Shown here in pieces: positions 28,317 through 37,439 of a stretch of 64,000 bases of DNA. The position numbers were made by a program, and so were the translations under genes. Positions within the stretch are counted from its first letter, which is position 1; every line of letters begins with the position of its first letter. Under the pieces are notes generated by a model. That model was given only the letters and a program-made list of their open reading frames with translations. It was not told where the DNA came from and made no database searches. Origin of the DNA: Xanthobacter autotrophicus (GTDB taxonomy: Bacteria; Pseudomonadota; Alphaproteobacteria; Rhizobiales; Xanthobacteraceae); contig NZ_VAUP01000002.1 in NCBI RefSeq assembly GCF_005871085.1, positions 150,018 through 214,017 on the forward strand. The letters run 5' to 3'.

Positions 28317-29588
28317 ATGACCCTCGCCCTGAACCGCCGCGCCTTCACCCTCGGACTTGCGGGTTCTCTTGCAGGTTCTCTTGCAGGCTCTCTTGCAGGC
28401 GCGGGACTGCTCGCGGCCCCGGCCCTCGCCCAGCAGGCGGCGCAGCCCTTCCCGCGCTGGGTGGAGACCTTCCGCGCCAGGGCCCGCGCGCGCGGGGTTT
28501 CAGACGCCACCTACAACCGCGTCTTCAGCGGCCTGAAGCCGGATACCGCCGTCTATGCGCAGGATCGCAACCAGGCCGAGTTCACCGAGCAGAGCTGGCA
28601 GTATCTCAACCGCCGCGTCTCCGACTGGCGCATCGCCACCGGCAAGCAGCGGGCGCAGCAATATGCCGGCCTGTTCGACCGCATCGAGAAGGCGTTCGGC
28701 GTCGATCGCCGGGTGATGCTCGGCTATTGGGGTATGGAGAGCGCGTTCGGCGACGTGCTCGACAATCCCAAGCACATGACCCCCATCTTCCCCTCCCTCG
28801 CGGCGCTGGCCTGGGGCGATGCGCGGCGGCGCAAATATTGGGAAACGGAGCTGCTCAACGCCCTCGTCATCGTGGAGCGCGGCTGGGGCACCCCGCAGGA
28901 GATGCGGGGATCATGGGCGGGCGCCATGGGCCACACCCAGTGGATGCCCGAGGTCTGGCTCAACATGGGCGTGGATTTCGACGGTGACGGCCGTATCTCG
29001 CCCTTCGGCAAGCCGGACGATGCCCTGGCCGGCACCGCCAATTATCTGGTGAAGCGCGGCAAATATCGCCGCGGTGAACCTTGGGGCTTTGAAGCGAAGC
29101 TGCCGGGCGGCTTCAACACCGACCTCGCCGACAACAAGACCCGCCGGCCTCTTGCCCAATGGGGCGAACTGGGGGTGGTGACCGTAGAGGGCCAGTCGCT
29201 CTCCGGCTATGACGAGCCCGCGCGCCTGTGGCTGCCCGGCGGCGACGGCGGGCCGGCGCTGCTGCTGCTCCATAATTTCTATGCGGTGCGCTCCTACAAT
29301 CCTTCGTCCAACTACGCCCTCGCCGTGGTGCATCTGGGCGACCGAATCATGGGAGAGGGGCCGTTCGTGGCCTCCTGGCCGGGCGGCGAGCGGGCGCTGA
29401 CCCTGGCGGAGCTGCAAGAGGTGCAGCAGCGCCTGACCGCGGCCGGCTTCAACACCGGCGGGGCTGACGGGCGCGTGGGCGCCGATACCATGCGGGCGGT
29501 GCGCGGCTTCCAACAGAAGGTGGGCATCACCCCGGCGGACGGCTACGCCTCCATCGCCGTGCTCAACGCCTTGCGGCAGGGACGGTAG
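28317..29588 (+). CDS. Lytic murein transglycosylase (MltB-like, SLT_2 plus peptidoglycan-binding domain)
   Basis: 423 residues. The signal peptide carries three copies of LAGS encoded by a 12-bp tandem repeat. The catalytic domain has the essential Glu in YWGMESAFGD near residue 142, then AGAMGHTQWMP and VDFDGDGRIS. The C-terminal PG_binding_1 domain is at about 365-423 (LQEVQQRLTAAGFNTGG, GADTMRAVRGFQ). Such enzymes cut the MurNAc-GlcNAc bond of peptidoglycan to give 1,6-anhydro ends. There is a possible Tat-like RRAF before the hydrophobic core. It lies 18 bp after murI. Confidence 0.92.
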   Translation: MTLALNRRAFTLGLAGSLAGSLAGSLAGAGLLAAPALAQQAAQPFPRWVETFRARARARGVSDATYNRVFSGLKPDTAVYAQDRNQAEFTEQSWQYLNRRVSDWRIATGKQRAQQYAGLFDRIEKAFGVDRRVMLGYWGMESAFGDVLDNPKHMTPIFPSLAALAWGDARRRKYWETELLNALVIVERGWGTPQEMRGSWAGAMGHTQWMPEVWLNMGVDFDGDGRISPFGKPDDALAGTANYLVKRGKYRRGEPWGFEAKLPGGFNTDLADNKTRRPLAQWGELGVVTVEGQSLSGYDEPARLWLPGGDGGPALLLLHNFYAVRSYNPSSNYALAVVHLGDRIMGEGPFVASWPGGERALTLAELQEVQQRLTAAGFNTGGADGRVGADTMRAVRGFQQKVGITPADGYASIAVLNALRQGR

Positions 29589-29742
29589 CGACGCGGCCCG
29601 GAATCCGCAGAGCAGAGCGCCGGAAGGCGCAGACGAATCGCCGCTTCTGCGCGGCTCACGGGGCGTGTCGGAAGCCCCCATCCCGCCACCCGCGCCCCTC
29701 TGCCCGCGCCGGCATTCATGGCCGGCTCCACCCTGAAACAGA

Positions 29743-29767
29743 AATGCCCCGGACCAGCCGGGGCATT
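29743..29767 (-). terminator. Probable terminator of irr
   Basis: A 10-bp stem, AATGCCCCGG with CCGGGGCATT, has a five-base loop; on the minus strand it is followed by a T-rich tract (TTCTGTTT). It lies 71 bp past the irr stop. Confidence 0.65.
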
Positions 29768-29837
29768 GCATCCATCGATCAATCCGGAACCTAGCGGGGG
29801 ACGACCCAACCCCAACCGACTCAGCCGCGAAAGGGCT

Positions 29838-30380
29838 TCAGCCGCGCGCGGTGCTCTTGCGGCGCAGGCGCACCACAACGTCCACGCGGGCGACCTCATA
29901 ACCCTCGGGCGGCTCGGGCAGGAGCTGGACCGCCACATCGTTGGCCGGAATGTCCACCAGGTCGTTCTGCCCCTCGAGGAAGAAATGGTGGTGATCGGAG
30001 GCGTTGGTGTCGAAATAGGTCTTGGAGCCGTCCACCGCCACTTCCCGCAGCAGGCTCGATTCCGTGAACTGGTGCAGGGTGTTGTAGACCGTCGCGAGCG
30101 ACACCGGGAAGCGCGCCTTGATGGCTTCCTCGTGCAGGATTTCCGCGGTCACGTGCCGGTCGCCCTTGGCGAACAGCAGCCAGCCGAGGGCGAGGCGCTG
30201 GCGGGTGGGGCGCAGGCCCACGTCCTTCAGCATCTCGCGCACGTCGTGGAACGGGCATCCGGTCCGGCGCGTGGTGTTGATGTCGCGAAGCTGGGCGACG
30301 GGAAGAACCGGCTCGTCCTGCGCATCGGCCTGCGCGAAGGGGGCACCGAATGGGGAGCGGGAGCGGATCATCTCGTTCAT
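29838..30380 (-). CDS. irr: Iron response regulator Irr (Fur family)
   Basis: 180 residues. The N-terminal heme-regulatory motif GCP at residues 41-43 (GCPFHDV) marks Irr rather than Fur. The Fur winged helix follows (GLRPTRQRLALGWLLF, SLATVYNTLHQF), then the metal/heme His cluster HHH in SDHHHFF. In Rhizobiales Irr represses heme synthesis and activates uptake genes under low iron, and heme binding triggers its loss. The ATG at 30380 (MNEMIRS) is the usual start; the upstream frame to 30464 lacks a ribosome site. dsbB lies divergent to it. Confidence 0.93.
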   Translation of the reverse strand: MNEMIRSRSPFGAPFAQADAQDEPVLPVAQLRDINTTRRTGCPFHDVREMLKDVGLRPTRQRLALGWLLFAKGDRHVTAEILHEEAIKARFPVSLATVYNTLHQFTESSLLREVAVDGSKTYFDTNASDHHHFFLEGQNDLVDIPANDVAVQLLPEPPEGYEVARVDVVVRLRRKSTARG

Positions 30381-30678
30381 TTCGGCTGCAATCTGTGTAG
30401 CTAAAACCAAAATATGCCGTCGAAGGAGAAACGCAATGCGAATGCCTCCGAAGACGACTAGCAACTTTATACCCGATATTGCACTGCAGCGCCATACAGG
30501 CGCCCCTGAGTAAGAAAAGTTCCAAGGTGGCTGGCAACCTCCGGGGAGTATCAGGACCAGCCCGCACCCCGGCTCGGCTCACTTGCGCGTCATCCCGCTT
30601 CCGGGTCATGGACAGGCGCGCCCGGCGGGTCTATCGCCCTCCCGCCGGGGTCAGTCGGCCCCTTTCAGGACATTCGCC

Positions 30679-31167
30679 TTGCTCCAGCGTCTCGACGAAA
30701 CGGCGGCCTTGCTGCTGGTGACCGGATCGGCCCTCGCCTTGGCGGCGGCGTGGTATTTCCAGTTGGTGGTGGGCCTTGCCCCCTGCCCGCTGTGCCTCGA
30801 CCAGCGGCTGCCCTATTACGCCGCGATCCCGTTGGGGCTGCTGGCATTCGTCGCCGCCCGCACGGGCCGGACCACGCTGGCGCGGGTGCTGCTGAGCGTC
30901 ATCGGCCTCGCCATGGTGGGCAACACCGGCCTCGCCATCTTCCACGCGGGCGTGGAATGGAAGTTCTGGAGCGGCCCCACCGCCTGCACCGGAGCACCAG
31001 TGATGACGGGTAATGTCCTGTCCGCCCTGAAGGGCGCGCGGGTGCCGCGCTGCGACGAGGCGGCGTGGCGGCTGTTCGGGGTTTCCATGGCAGGATGGAA
31101 CGCGCTGATCGCGGCGGGGATGGCCGTAGTGGCATTCGGCGCCGCGACAACCGGTCGCAAAGCGTGA
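30679..31167 (+). CDS. dsbB: Disulfide bond formation protein B
   Basis: 162 residues with four membrane helices. The first redox pair CPLC follows LVVGLAP near residue 30, and the second pair lies in the periplasmic loop (TACTGAP and RCDEAAW). DsbB reoxidises DsbA and passes electrons to quinone in the inner membrane. The start is TTG at 30679 with an AGGA site eight bases upstream; a frame open from 30583 would add a non-conserved basic stretch. It converges with the HNH gene. Confidence 0.9.
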   Translation: MLQRLDETAALLLVTGSALALAAAWYFQLVVGLAPCPLCLDQRLPYYAAIPLGLLAFVAARTGRTTLARVLLSVIGLAMVGNTGLAIFHAGVEWKFWSGPTACTGAPVMTGNVLSALKGARVPRCDEAAWRLFGVSMAGWNALIAAGMAVVAFGAATTGRKA

Positions 31168-31188
31168 CATAGGAGCGTCACACGGCGC

Positions 31189-31746
31189 TCAGGGATCCAG
31201 CTCGGTATCCCAGTAGAGATAATCCATCCAGCTTTCGTGCAGGTAGTTGGGCGGGAAGTGGCGCCCGTTCTGGTGCAGGTCGTGCACGGAAGGCTGGTAC
31301 GGCATCTGCGCCGGCCACATTCCCAGGTCGCCCGGCATATGGCTGCCCTTGCGCAGGTTGCAGGGGGAGCAGGCTGCGACGACGTTTTCCCAGGTGGTCT
31401 GCCCGCCCCGGGAGCGTGGGATGAGATGATCGAAGGTGAGGTCCTCCCGCGAGCCGCAATATTGGCAGGAGAAGCGATCACGCAGGAAGACGTTGAAGCG
31501 GGTGAAGGCCGGTTGTCGCGTGGGCTTCACGAAGGTGCGGAGCGATACGACACTGGGCAGGCGGATCTCGAACCCCGGACTTCGCACCGCCTTGTCGTAA
31601 TATTCGACGATGTTCACGCGATCGAGGAAGACTGCCTTGATGGCGTCCTGCCAACTCCAGACCGACAGCGGGTAGTAGCTCAACGGACGATAGTCCGCGT
31701 TGAGCACGAGCGCTGGCCAGGCACCTGGTGACAAAGCAGTGGTCAA
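31189..31746 (-). CDS. HNH endonuclease
   Basis: 185 residues. The HNH core is CQYCGSREDLTFDHLIPRSR (residues about 94-113), with NVVAACSPCNLRKG completing two zinc-binding Cys pairs and the catalytic His in DHLIP. The N-terminal region (ALVLNADYRPLSYYPLSVW) is typical of a highly conserved chromosomal HNH family of alphaproteobacteria. It is not obviously linked to a mobile element. Its cellular substrate is unknown; a DNA repair or RNA role is possible. Confidence 0.9.
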   Translation of the reverse strand: MTTALSPGAWPALVLNADYRPLSYYPLSVWSWQDAIKAVFLDRVNIVEYYDKAVRSPGFEIRLPSVVSLRTFVKPTRQPAFTRFNVFLRDRFSCQYCGSREDLTFDHLIPRSRGGQTTWENVVAACSPCNLRKGSHMPGDLGMWPAQMPYQPSVHDLHQNGRHFPPNYLHESWMDYLYWDTELDP

Positions 31747-31898
31747 GGACCGAACTCCTCGTCTGCGCAGCCGAATCGTCGCTGACGATCCCGATGCGCG
31801 GGCGATACTCTATATGCTCCGTGTCATCCTTGTGAAGCCGCGGCCAAACCACGTCCGAATGCTGTTGGATAAAGCCTGACGACTCAGCCCCGCCGGGC

Positions 31899-32609
31899 TC
31901 AGCCGCGCGTCTTGCCCAGGAACTCGGCGAGGAACCGCCCGCCGTGGAACAGTCCCTCGTCGTCGATGCCGTGGCCGAGGCCCTGGCTCAGGTGCCATTC
32001 CACCGGCACGCCGGCCGCCGCCAGCCCCTGCGCCGAGGCGAACAGGGCCTGGGCGGGAATCACCTCGTCCTCGCTGCCATGCACCAGCAGCACCGGCGGG
32101 CGCGCCGACAGCTGGATGTCGCCACGCCCGGCATCCACCCACATGCCGGAATAAGCCACCACCGCTGCCGGGGCCACCTGCGCCGTGGTGCCGAGCTTCA
32201 GCGCCATCATCGCCCCCTGGCTGAAACCCACCAAAGCGAGGCGCTCCGGCGGCAAATCGTATTTAGCCAGTTCCTCTGCGAGGAAGTCGCGCAGCAGGGG
32301 CGCGGCGCCCTCGGCGCCGAGGGTCAGCTCGTGGGGATCGCGGAAGGTCAGCGGAAACCACTGGCGGCCTACCGGCGCTCCCGCGCAGGGATCGGGCGCA
32401 TGGGGCGAGACGAACATGGCGCCGGGCAGAAGGTCGGCCCAGGCATTGCCGATGTCGATGAGGTCACGACCGTCCGCCCCATAGCCGTGCAGCAGCACCA
32501 CGAGGCAATCCGGCGCACCGCCGTTGCGCGGGCGCAGGCGCGGGCCGTCGAGCACCGGATCGTCAAGGGACACGCCATCAAGGGGAAAGGAGCCGCTGGG
32601 AAATGTCAT
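31899..32609 (-). CDS. Phospholipase/carboxylesterase-type alpha/beta hydrolase
   Basis: 236 residues of the PF02230 esterase group. LLHGYGADG forms the oxyanion region near residues 39-47, the nucleophile is Ser in GFSQGAMM near 131, and the Asp (GSEDEVIP) and His (GLGHGIDD) complete the triad. No signal peptide is seen, so it acts in the cytoplasm on a short-chain ester or lysophospholipid-like substrate. It lies 25 bp downstream of the AlkA-type gene and may be co-transcribed with it. Confidence 0.88.
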   Translation of the reverse strand: MTFPSGSFPLDGVSLDDPVLDGPRLRPRNGGAPDCLVVLLHGYGADGRDLIDIGNAWADLLPGAMFVSPHAPDPCAGAPVGRQWFPLTFRDPHELTLGAEGAAPLLRDFLAEELAKYDLPPERLALVGFSQGAMMALKLGTTAQVAPAAVVAYSGMWVDAGRGDIQLSARPPVLLVHGSEDEVIPAQALFASAQGLAAAGVPVEWHLSQGLGHGIDDEGLFHGGRFLAEFLGKTRG

Positions 32610-32634
32610 GTGGCAATACCAATAGGAACAGTGC

Positions 32635-33288
32635 TCAGGCTGGCGCACCCTGTCGGGTCCGCCGCGCGCCATAATACGCCCACAGCAGATGCGCCGCCAC
32701 GCCGCGCAGGGGGCGCCAATCCTCCGCCACCGCCCGCAGGCCTTGGGGCGTCGCCCGCCCCGGCAAGGCGAAGGCCTCGCCCAGCGCCACCTGCAGGGCA
32801 AGGTCACCGTGGGGAAAGGCATCCGCCCGGCCCAGGCAGAACAGCAGGTAGATGTCGGCGGTCCACAGCCCCACGCCGGGCAGGCGGGTGAGGGTTTCGG
32901 CGGCCGCGTCCGCCTCCATTCCGGCCACGGCGTCGAGGTCCACCTCCCCTTCCGCCAGCGCCCGGGCGATGCCTGTGAGGGTGCGGATCTTGGGCGCCGA
33001 GAGGCCGGCGGCGCGCAGGGCCTCCGGGGTCGCGGCCAGCATTGCTTCCACGCGGGGCGCGCCGCCCAGCGTGGCCTCCAGCCGGCCGAAGATGGCGCGG
33101 GCCGAGGCCACCGAGAGCTGCTGCGCCACCACCACCGCCGCAAGCCCTGCAAAGCCCGGCGGCCGCCGGCGCAGGCTTGGTCGGCCCGCCAGTTCCACCA
33201 GTGGCACGAGGCGCGGGTCGAGGGCGATGAGATCGTCCAGTGCCCGCTCGAAGGCCGGCTGGTCGGACAGGTGCGGTTCCCTCATCAT
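32635..33288 (-). CDS. DNA-3-methyladenine glycosylase (AlkA-type, HhH-GPD)
   Basis: 217 residues. The helix-hairpin-helix LPGVGLWTADIYLLF lies near residues 134-148 and the catalytic Asp in FPHGDLALQ near 160. The N-terminal DNA-minor-groove helix region is AAVVVAQQLSVASARAIF. It removes alkylated purines by base excision. The N-terminal TBP-like domain of E. coli AlkA is missing, as in many short bacterial forms. I chose the ATG at 33288, preceded by GAGGGG; the frame continues upstream across gluQRS and the AEC gene but only as an antisense frame. Confidence 0.9.
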   Translation of the reverse strand: MMREPHLSDQPAFERALDDLIALDPRLVPLVELAGRPSLRRRPPGFAGLAAVVVAQQLSVASARAIFGRLEATLGGAPRVEAMLAATPEALRAAGLSAPKIRTLTGIARALAEGEVDLDAVAGMEADAAAETLTRLPGVGLWTADIYLLFCLGRADAFPHGDLALQVALGEAFALPGRATPQGLRAVAEDWRPLRGVAAHLLWAYYGARRTRQGAPA

Positions 33289-33450
33289 CGCCTTCCCCTC
33301 GTGCCGGAACACCTCGCGGTCGCGCCCGTTCACGACACACGCACGAGAAACCGGTGTCGACCCGTTTTCTTCAGGCCAACCGGGATCCCCTTTACGCGAA
33401 AACCCTCTAATCCTAGCGCCATGTCTTCTCGCGCCATGCCTCCTAGCGCC

Positions 33451-34368
33451 ATGTCCAAACCCGCGCCCTTCACCTGCCGCTTCGCGCCCAGCCCCAATGG
33501 CCGGCTGCATCTCGGCCACGCCTTCTCGGCGCTGGTGAATGCGGAGGCGGCGCGGCGCCTCGGCGGCACCTTCCTGGTGCGCCTGGAGGATATCGACACC
33601 ACCCGATGTCGCCCGGAATATGCGCGCGGCATCCTCGACGACCTCGCCTGGCTCGGCATCTTGCCCGATGGGCCGGTGCGCCGGCAGTCGGCGCATTTTG
33701 GCGATTATGCCGCCGCCATCACCCGGCTCGAAGCCATGGGGCTGGTCTATCCTGCCTTCGAGAGCCGCTCCGAGATCGCCGGCGCGGTGATCGGACAGGA
33801 AAGCGCCACCGGCCGCCCTGCCCCGCGCGACCCGGACGGGGCGCCGCTCAACCCCTTCCCCCGCTCGGCCATGAGCGATGCGGCGCGGGCCGCGCTGCGC
33901 GACCGCGGCGCACCCTTCGTAGTGCGGCTCGATATGGCGGCGTCCATCGCCGCGCTTCGGGACATGGGGGGCGGCCCGCTCTCCTGGGAAGAGGCGCAGG
34001 GCCTTCCCGAGGGGCCGCTCAAGACAGTGGAAGCCGATGCCGCCCGCTGGGGCGACGTGGTTCTGGCGCGCAAGGACGTGCCCACCTCCTATCACCTCTC
34101 GGTGGTGGTGGACGACGCCGCGCAGGGCATCTCCCACGTCATCCGCGGCATGGACCTCTTCCACGCCACTGCGGTGCACGTGCTGCTGCAACGCCTGCTG
34201 GGCCTGCCGACGCCGGTCTATCACCACCACCGGCTGATTCTGGACGACAGCGGCTACAAGCTCTCCAAGAGCAATTCGGCCACCAGCCTTGCCGCCCTGC
34301 GCGCCGCCGGCGCCACCCCGCAGGACGTGTTGCGGCGACTGTCGCTTCAGCCGACCCCGAGCACGTAG
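33451..34368 (+). CDS. gluQRS: Glutamyl-Q tRNA(Asp) synthetase
   Basis: 305 residues, a truncated GluRS-like protein without the anticodon-binding domain. The HIGH-type motif is HLGH in FAPSPNGRLHLGHAF near residues 10-24, and the KMSKS-type motif is KLSKS near 279. The zinc-binding Cys of E. coli GluQRS are absent. It attaches glutamate to the queuosine of tRNA-Asp. Three in-frame ATGs (33421, 33436, 33451) lie in a short repeated sequence; I took the last because homologues start there. Its 3' end overlaps the convergent AEC gene by 22 bp. Confidence 0.92.
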   Translation: MSKPAPFTCRFAPSPNGRLHLGHAFSALVNAEAARRLGGTFLVRLEDIDTTRCRPEYARGILDDLAWLGILPDGPVRRQSAHFGDYAAAITRLEAMGLVYPAFESRSEIAGAVIGQESATGRPAPRDPDGAPLNPFPRSAMSDAARAALRDRGAPFVVRLDMAASIAALRDMGGGPLSWEEAQGLPEGPLKTVEADAARWGDVVLARKDVPTSYHLSVVVDDAAQGISHVIRGMDLFHATAVHVLLQRLLGLPTPVYHHHRLILDDSGYKLSKSNSATSLAALRAAGATPQDVLRRLSLQPTPST

Positions 34369-35288
34369 AGCCAGAGCGCCACCGTGAACACCGCAAGCCC
34401 GGTGGACATGGACACCGCGCTGGTGGAGGCCCCCACCCCGATGCCGTAGCGCTGGGCCAGAAGATAGCCGTTGATGCCCGAAGGCATGGCGGCGAACAGC
34501 ACCGCTACCCCGGCCCACACGGCCGGCATGGGGAACAGGAGGGTGAGAGCGTAGACCGCCGCCGGATGCACCAGCAGCTTCAGCCCGCTGATGAGCGCGG
34601 AGGGGGCAAGGTCGCCCCCCGACATACCGTACCGCTTCAGCGACAGACCCAGCGAGATGAGGGCGCAGGGCGTGGCGGCGGCGGCGATCAGGTCCACCAT
34701 CTGCTTGGGAATGCCGGTGGCCTGGATGCCGAGGACACGGCCCAGCGCGCCGGCATAGATGCCGATGAGGATGGGATTGAGCGCCAGCGCCTTCACCAGC
34801 TTCATGGCGGTGGCGCGGGAGAAGCCGGCGCTGCCCTCCATGAGCACGGTGGCCGCCACCAGCATCACCGGCAGGTGGATGGCGATGAGCAGGAACAGGG
34901 GCACCGCCCCCTCCGGTCCGTAGGCCTTCAGGATGAGCGGCACGCCCACAAACACGGTGTTGGCCTGCCCCGCCGCGAAGCCGTGGATCACCGCCTCCTG
35001 CGGACTGCGGCCGAACAGCTTGCGCGCCGCCAGCATGGCGAGGCCGAAGGCGAAGAAGGCACCGGCGAAATAAGAGATCCAATAGCCCCAGGGCTGGGCC
35101 TCCGGCAGGCTCGATTCGCTCAGCGTCTTGAAGATCAGCGCCGGCACCGCGAGGCTGAAGACGAACTCGGCCAGCCCGTCGCTGGCGCGCTCGCTTACCA
35201 GCTTCACCTTGGCCGCAAGGTAGCCCACCGCCACCATGCCGAAGACCGGAAGAACGATGACGGCGATGTCGGAGAGGGTGCTCAGCAT
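34347..35288 (-). CDS. AEC-family (auxin efflux carrier-like) transporter
   Basis: 313 residues with about ten membrane helices in two inverted halves. Typical segments are LPVFGMVAVGYLAAK at the N-terminus, FAAGQANTVFVGVPLI in the middle, and PSGINGYLLAQRYG near the C-terminus. Bacterial AEC members export or exchange small organic acids such as malate; the substrate here is unknown. The ATG at 35288 begins the first helix. A 110-residue ACT-like gene lies ten bases upstream. Confidence 0.87.
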   Translation of the reverse strand: MLSTLSDIAVIVLPVFGMVAVGYLAAKVKLVSERASDGLAEFVFSLAVPALIFKTLSESSLPEAQPWGYWISYFAGAFFAFGLAMLAARKLFGRSPQEAVIHGFAAGQANTVFVGVPLILKAYGPEGAVPLFLLIAIHLPVMLVAATVLMEGSAGFSRATAMKLVKALALNPILIGIYAGALGRVLGIQATGIPKQMVDLIAAAATPCALISLGLSLKRYGMSGGDLAPSALISGLKLLVHPAAVYALTLLFPMPAVWAGVAVLFAAMPSGINGYLLAQRYGIGVGASTSAVSMSTGLAVFTVALWLYVLGVG

Positions 35289-35298
35289 GGAAGATCCG

Positions 35299-35631
35299 TC
35301 AGGCGGCGCGGGTGGCCGCCGCGCGATGTTCGGGGGTCTGCGCGCCCCGGACGCGAGCCGCCGGAGCAAGCGCGGCGTCGCGCACGCCCACCATCACCGA
35401 CAGCCGGCCCCGGAGCCGCTGCGCCAGATCGGCGGAGGCGGCGAACACGATCTCCACCGCGAGGCCATCGCCCGAGGTGGCGCACGCCACGTGGGCGGGC
35501 AGCACGTCGTGGATCACGAACGGCTCCAATAGGCGCAGCAGCAGGTTGGTTTCGGGTTCGGCCTCCACCGTGAGGCAATGGAGGTCCAGGCCGTCGGCGG
35601 CGACGGTGGGAAAGGGCTGGGCTTGGGACAT
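35299..35631 (-). CDS. Small ACT-like domain protein
   Basis: 110 residues. The pattern LHCLTVEAEPETNLLLRL, then a strand-rich segment (LPAHVACATSG) and ADLAQRLRGRLSVMVGVRDA resembles one ACT domain, a regulatory fold that binds amino acids. It ends with an Ala/Arg-rich tail. No enzyme domain is attached, so it may be a stand-alone regulator. Its stop is ten bases before the AEC gene, suggesting one transcript. The family assignment is from pattern only. Confidence 0.5.
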   Translation of the reverse strand: MSQAQPFPTVAADGLDLHCLTVEAEPETNLLLRLLEPFVIHDVLPAHVACATSGDGLAVEIVFAASADLAQRLRGRLSVMVGVRDAALAPAARVRGAQTPEHRAAATRAA

Positions 35632-36133
35632 GGGACGATCCGGAGCAAAACGGGCCTTATCGGCCGCAGGCGATGCGAGACGGGCCATGCGGCCCTTGCG
35701 GTCATCGCGCCATGCCGGATTGGGGGGCTTCAAGGGCGGCTCGCCTGCCTCGGCAGGGGCGGCCTTCAAATCAACGTCCCGGACGGCGCGTCAGTTCACC
35801 CGGCCGACCGTGTCGACCGGGCGCGGAATTCGCCGCGGGACCGGGAAGAAACCCGGCATCTCGTATCCGGAACAATGCATGGCTCGAACCATAGGACCCG
35901 GCTGCAAACCCGTCAACGGGTTCGTTAAATCGGTTTGAATTGAGCGCTGTTGCCCGCTCTCCCGCACGCGGGGACGGGTTGCGGAGGGGGCAGGCTGTCT
36001 CCCCTACCACTGCCGCCAGGAAAGGCACCGCGTGCCCTCAGCCTACCCTCTCGCGCACGCGGGAGAGGGTTCCATCGTGCCCGGTCGAGCAATAGCCCTG
36101 TTCGCCGGCCCAATTGGCAGCCCCCAAAACGAA
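35632..36133. other. Non-coding stretch between the ACT-like gene and the rpoZ terminator
   Basis: About 500 bp. It holds two degenerate CCCTCNCCCGC-type hairpins near 35955-35981 and at 36045-36070. Frames open on either strand encode only basic low-complexity peptides. No gene was supported. Confidence 0.55.
36045..36070. repeat. CCCTCNCCCGC-type hairpin, copy 4
   Basis: ACCCTCTCGCGC and GCGGGAGAGGGT pair with two mismatches around AC. A weaker copy lies about 90 bp before it. Confidence 0.7.
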
Positions 36134-36156
36134 ACGGCCGGGACTGGCCCGGCCGT
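36134..36156 (-). terminator. Intrinsic terminator of rpoZ
   Basis: A 9-bp stem, ACGGCCGGG with CCCGGCCGT, and on the minus strand a TTTCGTTTT tract after it, 60 bp past the rpoZ stop. Confidence 0.85.
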
Positions 36157-36215
36157 GAGTCGCTCGACTGTCACCAAGCCGCACGCGAGCGCGCGGCTTC
36201 GATCAGCCCAGCCGA

Positions 36216-36605
36216 TCAACCCTCGTCGTCGTCGGTGTGCTCGGGGGGCACCAGGCCCTGGAGGCCGGCCAGAAGCTCTTCCTCGGTCATGCGGTCGAGC
36301 ATCACGTCGCTGTCTTCGCCACCCGAGCTGTCGCCGGAAGCGATGAGCGGCACCGTCTCGGGCTCGGGCTCGTCCACCTCGGTGTATTTCTGCAGCGAGT
36401 GGATCAGGTCTTCCTTCAGATCCTCGGGGCTGACATGCTCGTCGGCGATCTCGCGCAGGGCGACCACCGGGTTCTTGTCATTGTCGCGATCAACGGTGAT
36501 CTGGGCGCCGGACGAGATCATGCGCGCCCGGTGGGCGGCGAGCAGGACCAGCTCGAACCGGTTGTCCACCTTGTCGATGCAATCTTCAACCGTGACACGG
36601 GCCAT
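36216..36605 (-). CDS. rpoZ: RNA polymerase omega subunit
   Basis: 129 residues. The conserved N-terminal block [20 protein letters not shown] and AAHRARMIS identifies omega, which helps assemble and stabilise core RNA polymerase. The acidic C-terminal tail (about residues 75-129) is typical of alphaproteobacterial forms and absent in E. coli. relA/spoT, often adjacent, is not seen here. The divergent neighbour is the NYN-domain gene. Confidence 0.96.
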   Translation of the reverse strand: MARVTVEDCIDKVDNRFELVLLAAHRARMISSGAQITVDRDNDKNPVVALREIADEHVSPEDLKEDLIHSLQKYTEVDEPEPETVPLIASGDSSGGEDSDVMLDRMTEEELLAGLQGLVPPEHTDDDEG

Positions 36606-36811
36606 GGGCTCGTCACTCCCTCATGCGCATAAGGCGCGCAACACTCGGCCTTGAGAAGAGCGGGTCAGTACAGCAATTCACCATGATGGGCAAGCCCGGC
36701 CTGCCTTTTTCGCTTGCTTTGGGCCGGCCTTCGTCGGAGAAAGGCGATTGCACGACGTGGTTTGCAGCCGTTGTTCGTTACGCCCATCCCATTCCATCGG
36801 CGGACCTTTGT

Positions 36812-37423
36812 ATGCAGGGCCTGGAAAAGATCGCTCTTCTGATAGATGGCGCCAATCTATATTCAGCTACCAAAGCGCTTGGCTTCGACATTGACTACAA
36901 GCGGCTCCTGAAGGAATTCCAGAGCCGAGGGTATCTGTTGCGGGCGTTCTATTACACGACACTGATCGAGGACCAGGAATATTCCTCGATCCGCCCGCTG
37001 CTCGACTGGCTGGACTACAACGGCTACGCAGTCGTCACCAAGCTTGCCCGCGAGTTCACCGATTCCCAGGGTCGCCGTCGCGTGCGCGGCAACATGGACA
37101 TCGAGATCGCCGTCGACGCCATGGAACTGGCCGAGCACGTGGACCACATCGTCCTGTTCTCCGGAGACGGTGACTTCCGCTCGCTGGTGGAGGCGCTTCA
37201 GCGCAAGGGCGTGCGCGTTTCGGTGGTGTCCACCATCTCCACCCAGCCGCCGCTGATCGCCGATGACCTGCGCCGGCAGGCGGATGTCTTCATCGACCTA
37301 GTGGACCTGCAGCCGAAGATCGGACGCGATCCCTCCGAGCGGCAGGGCCGCATGTCGGAGACGCCCCGCTTCCTGGAGCGTCGTGGCGCCGCCGCCACCG
37401 CCAGCGACCCCGGCGAAACCTGA
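36812..37423 (+). CDS. NYN-domain (LabA/DUF88-like) protein
   Basis: 203 residues. The PIN-like NYN nuclease core has conserved Asp residues in LLIDGANLY near residues 8-16, GNMDIEIAVDAM near 93-104, and FSGDGDFRSLVEAL near 114-127. NYN domains are predicted metal-dependent RNases. This uniform LabA-like family is always found in Rhizobiales but its target is unknown. The ATG at 36812 matches homologues; an upstream frame from 36623 has no family match. A family-5 uracil-DNA glycosylase begins 17 bp after its stop. Confidence 0.88.
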   Translation: MQGLEKIALLIDGANLYSATKALGFDIDYKRLLKEFQSRGYLLRAFYYTTLIEDQEYSSIRPLLDWLDYNGYAVVTKLAREFTDSQGRRRVRGNMDIEIAVDAMELAEHVDHIVLFSGDGDFRSLVEALQRKGVRVSVVSTISTQPPLIADDLRRQADVFIDLVDLQPKIGRDPSERQGRMSETPRFLERRGAAATASDPGET

Positions 37424-37439
37424 GCCTCGGAACCCGAGC

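Noticed and set aside
32635..35082. 815-codon minus-strand protein ending in the AlkA domain
   Set aside because: Only the last 217 residues have a family; the rest lies antisense to gluQRS and in a wrong frame of the AEC gene.
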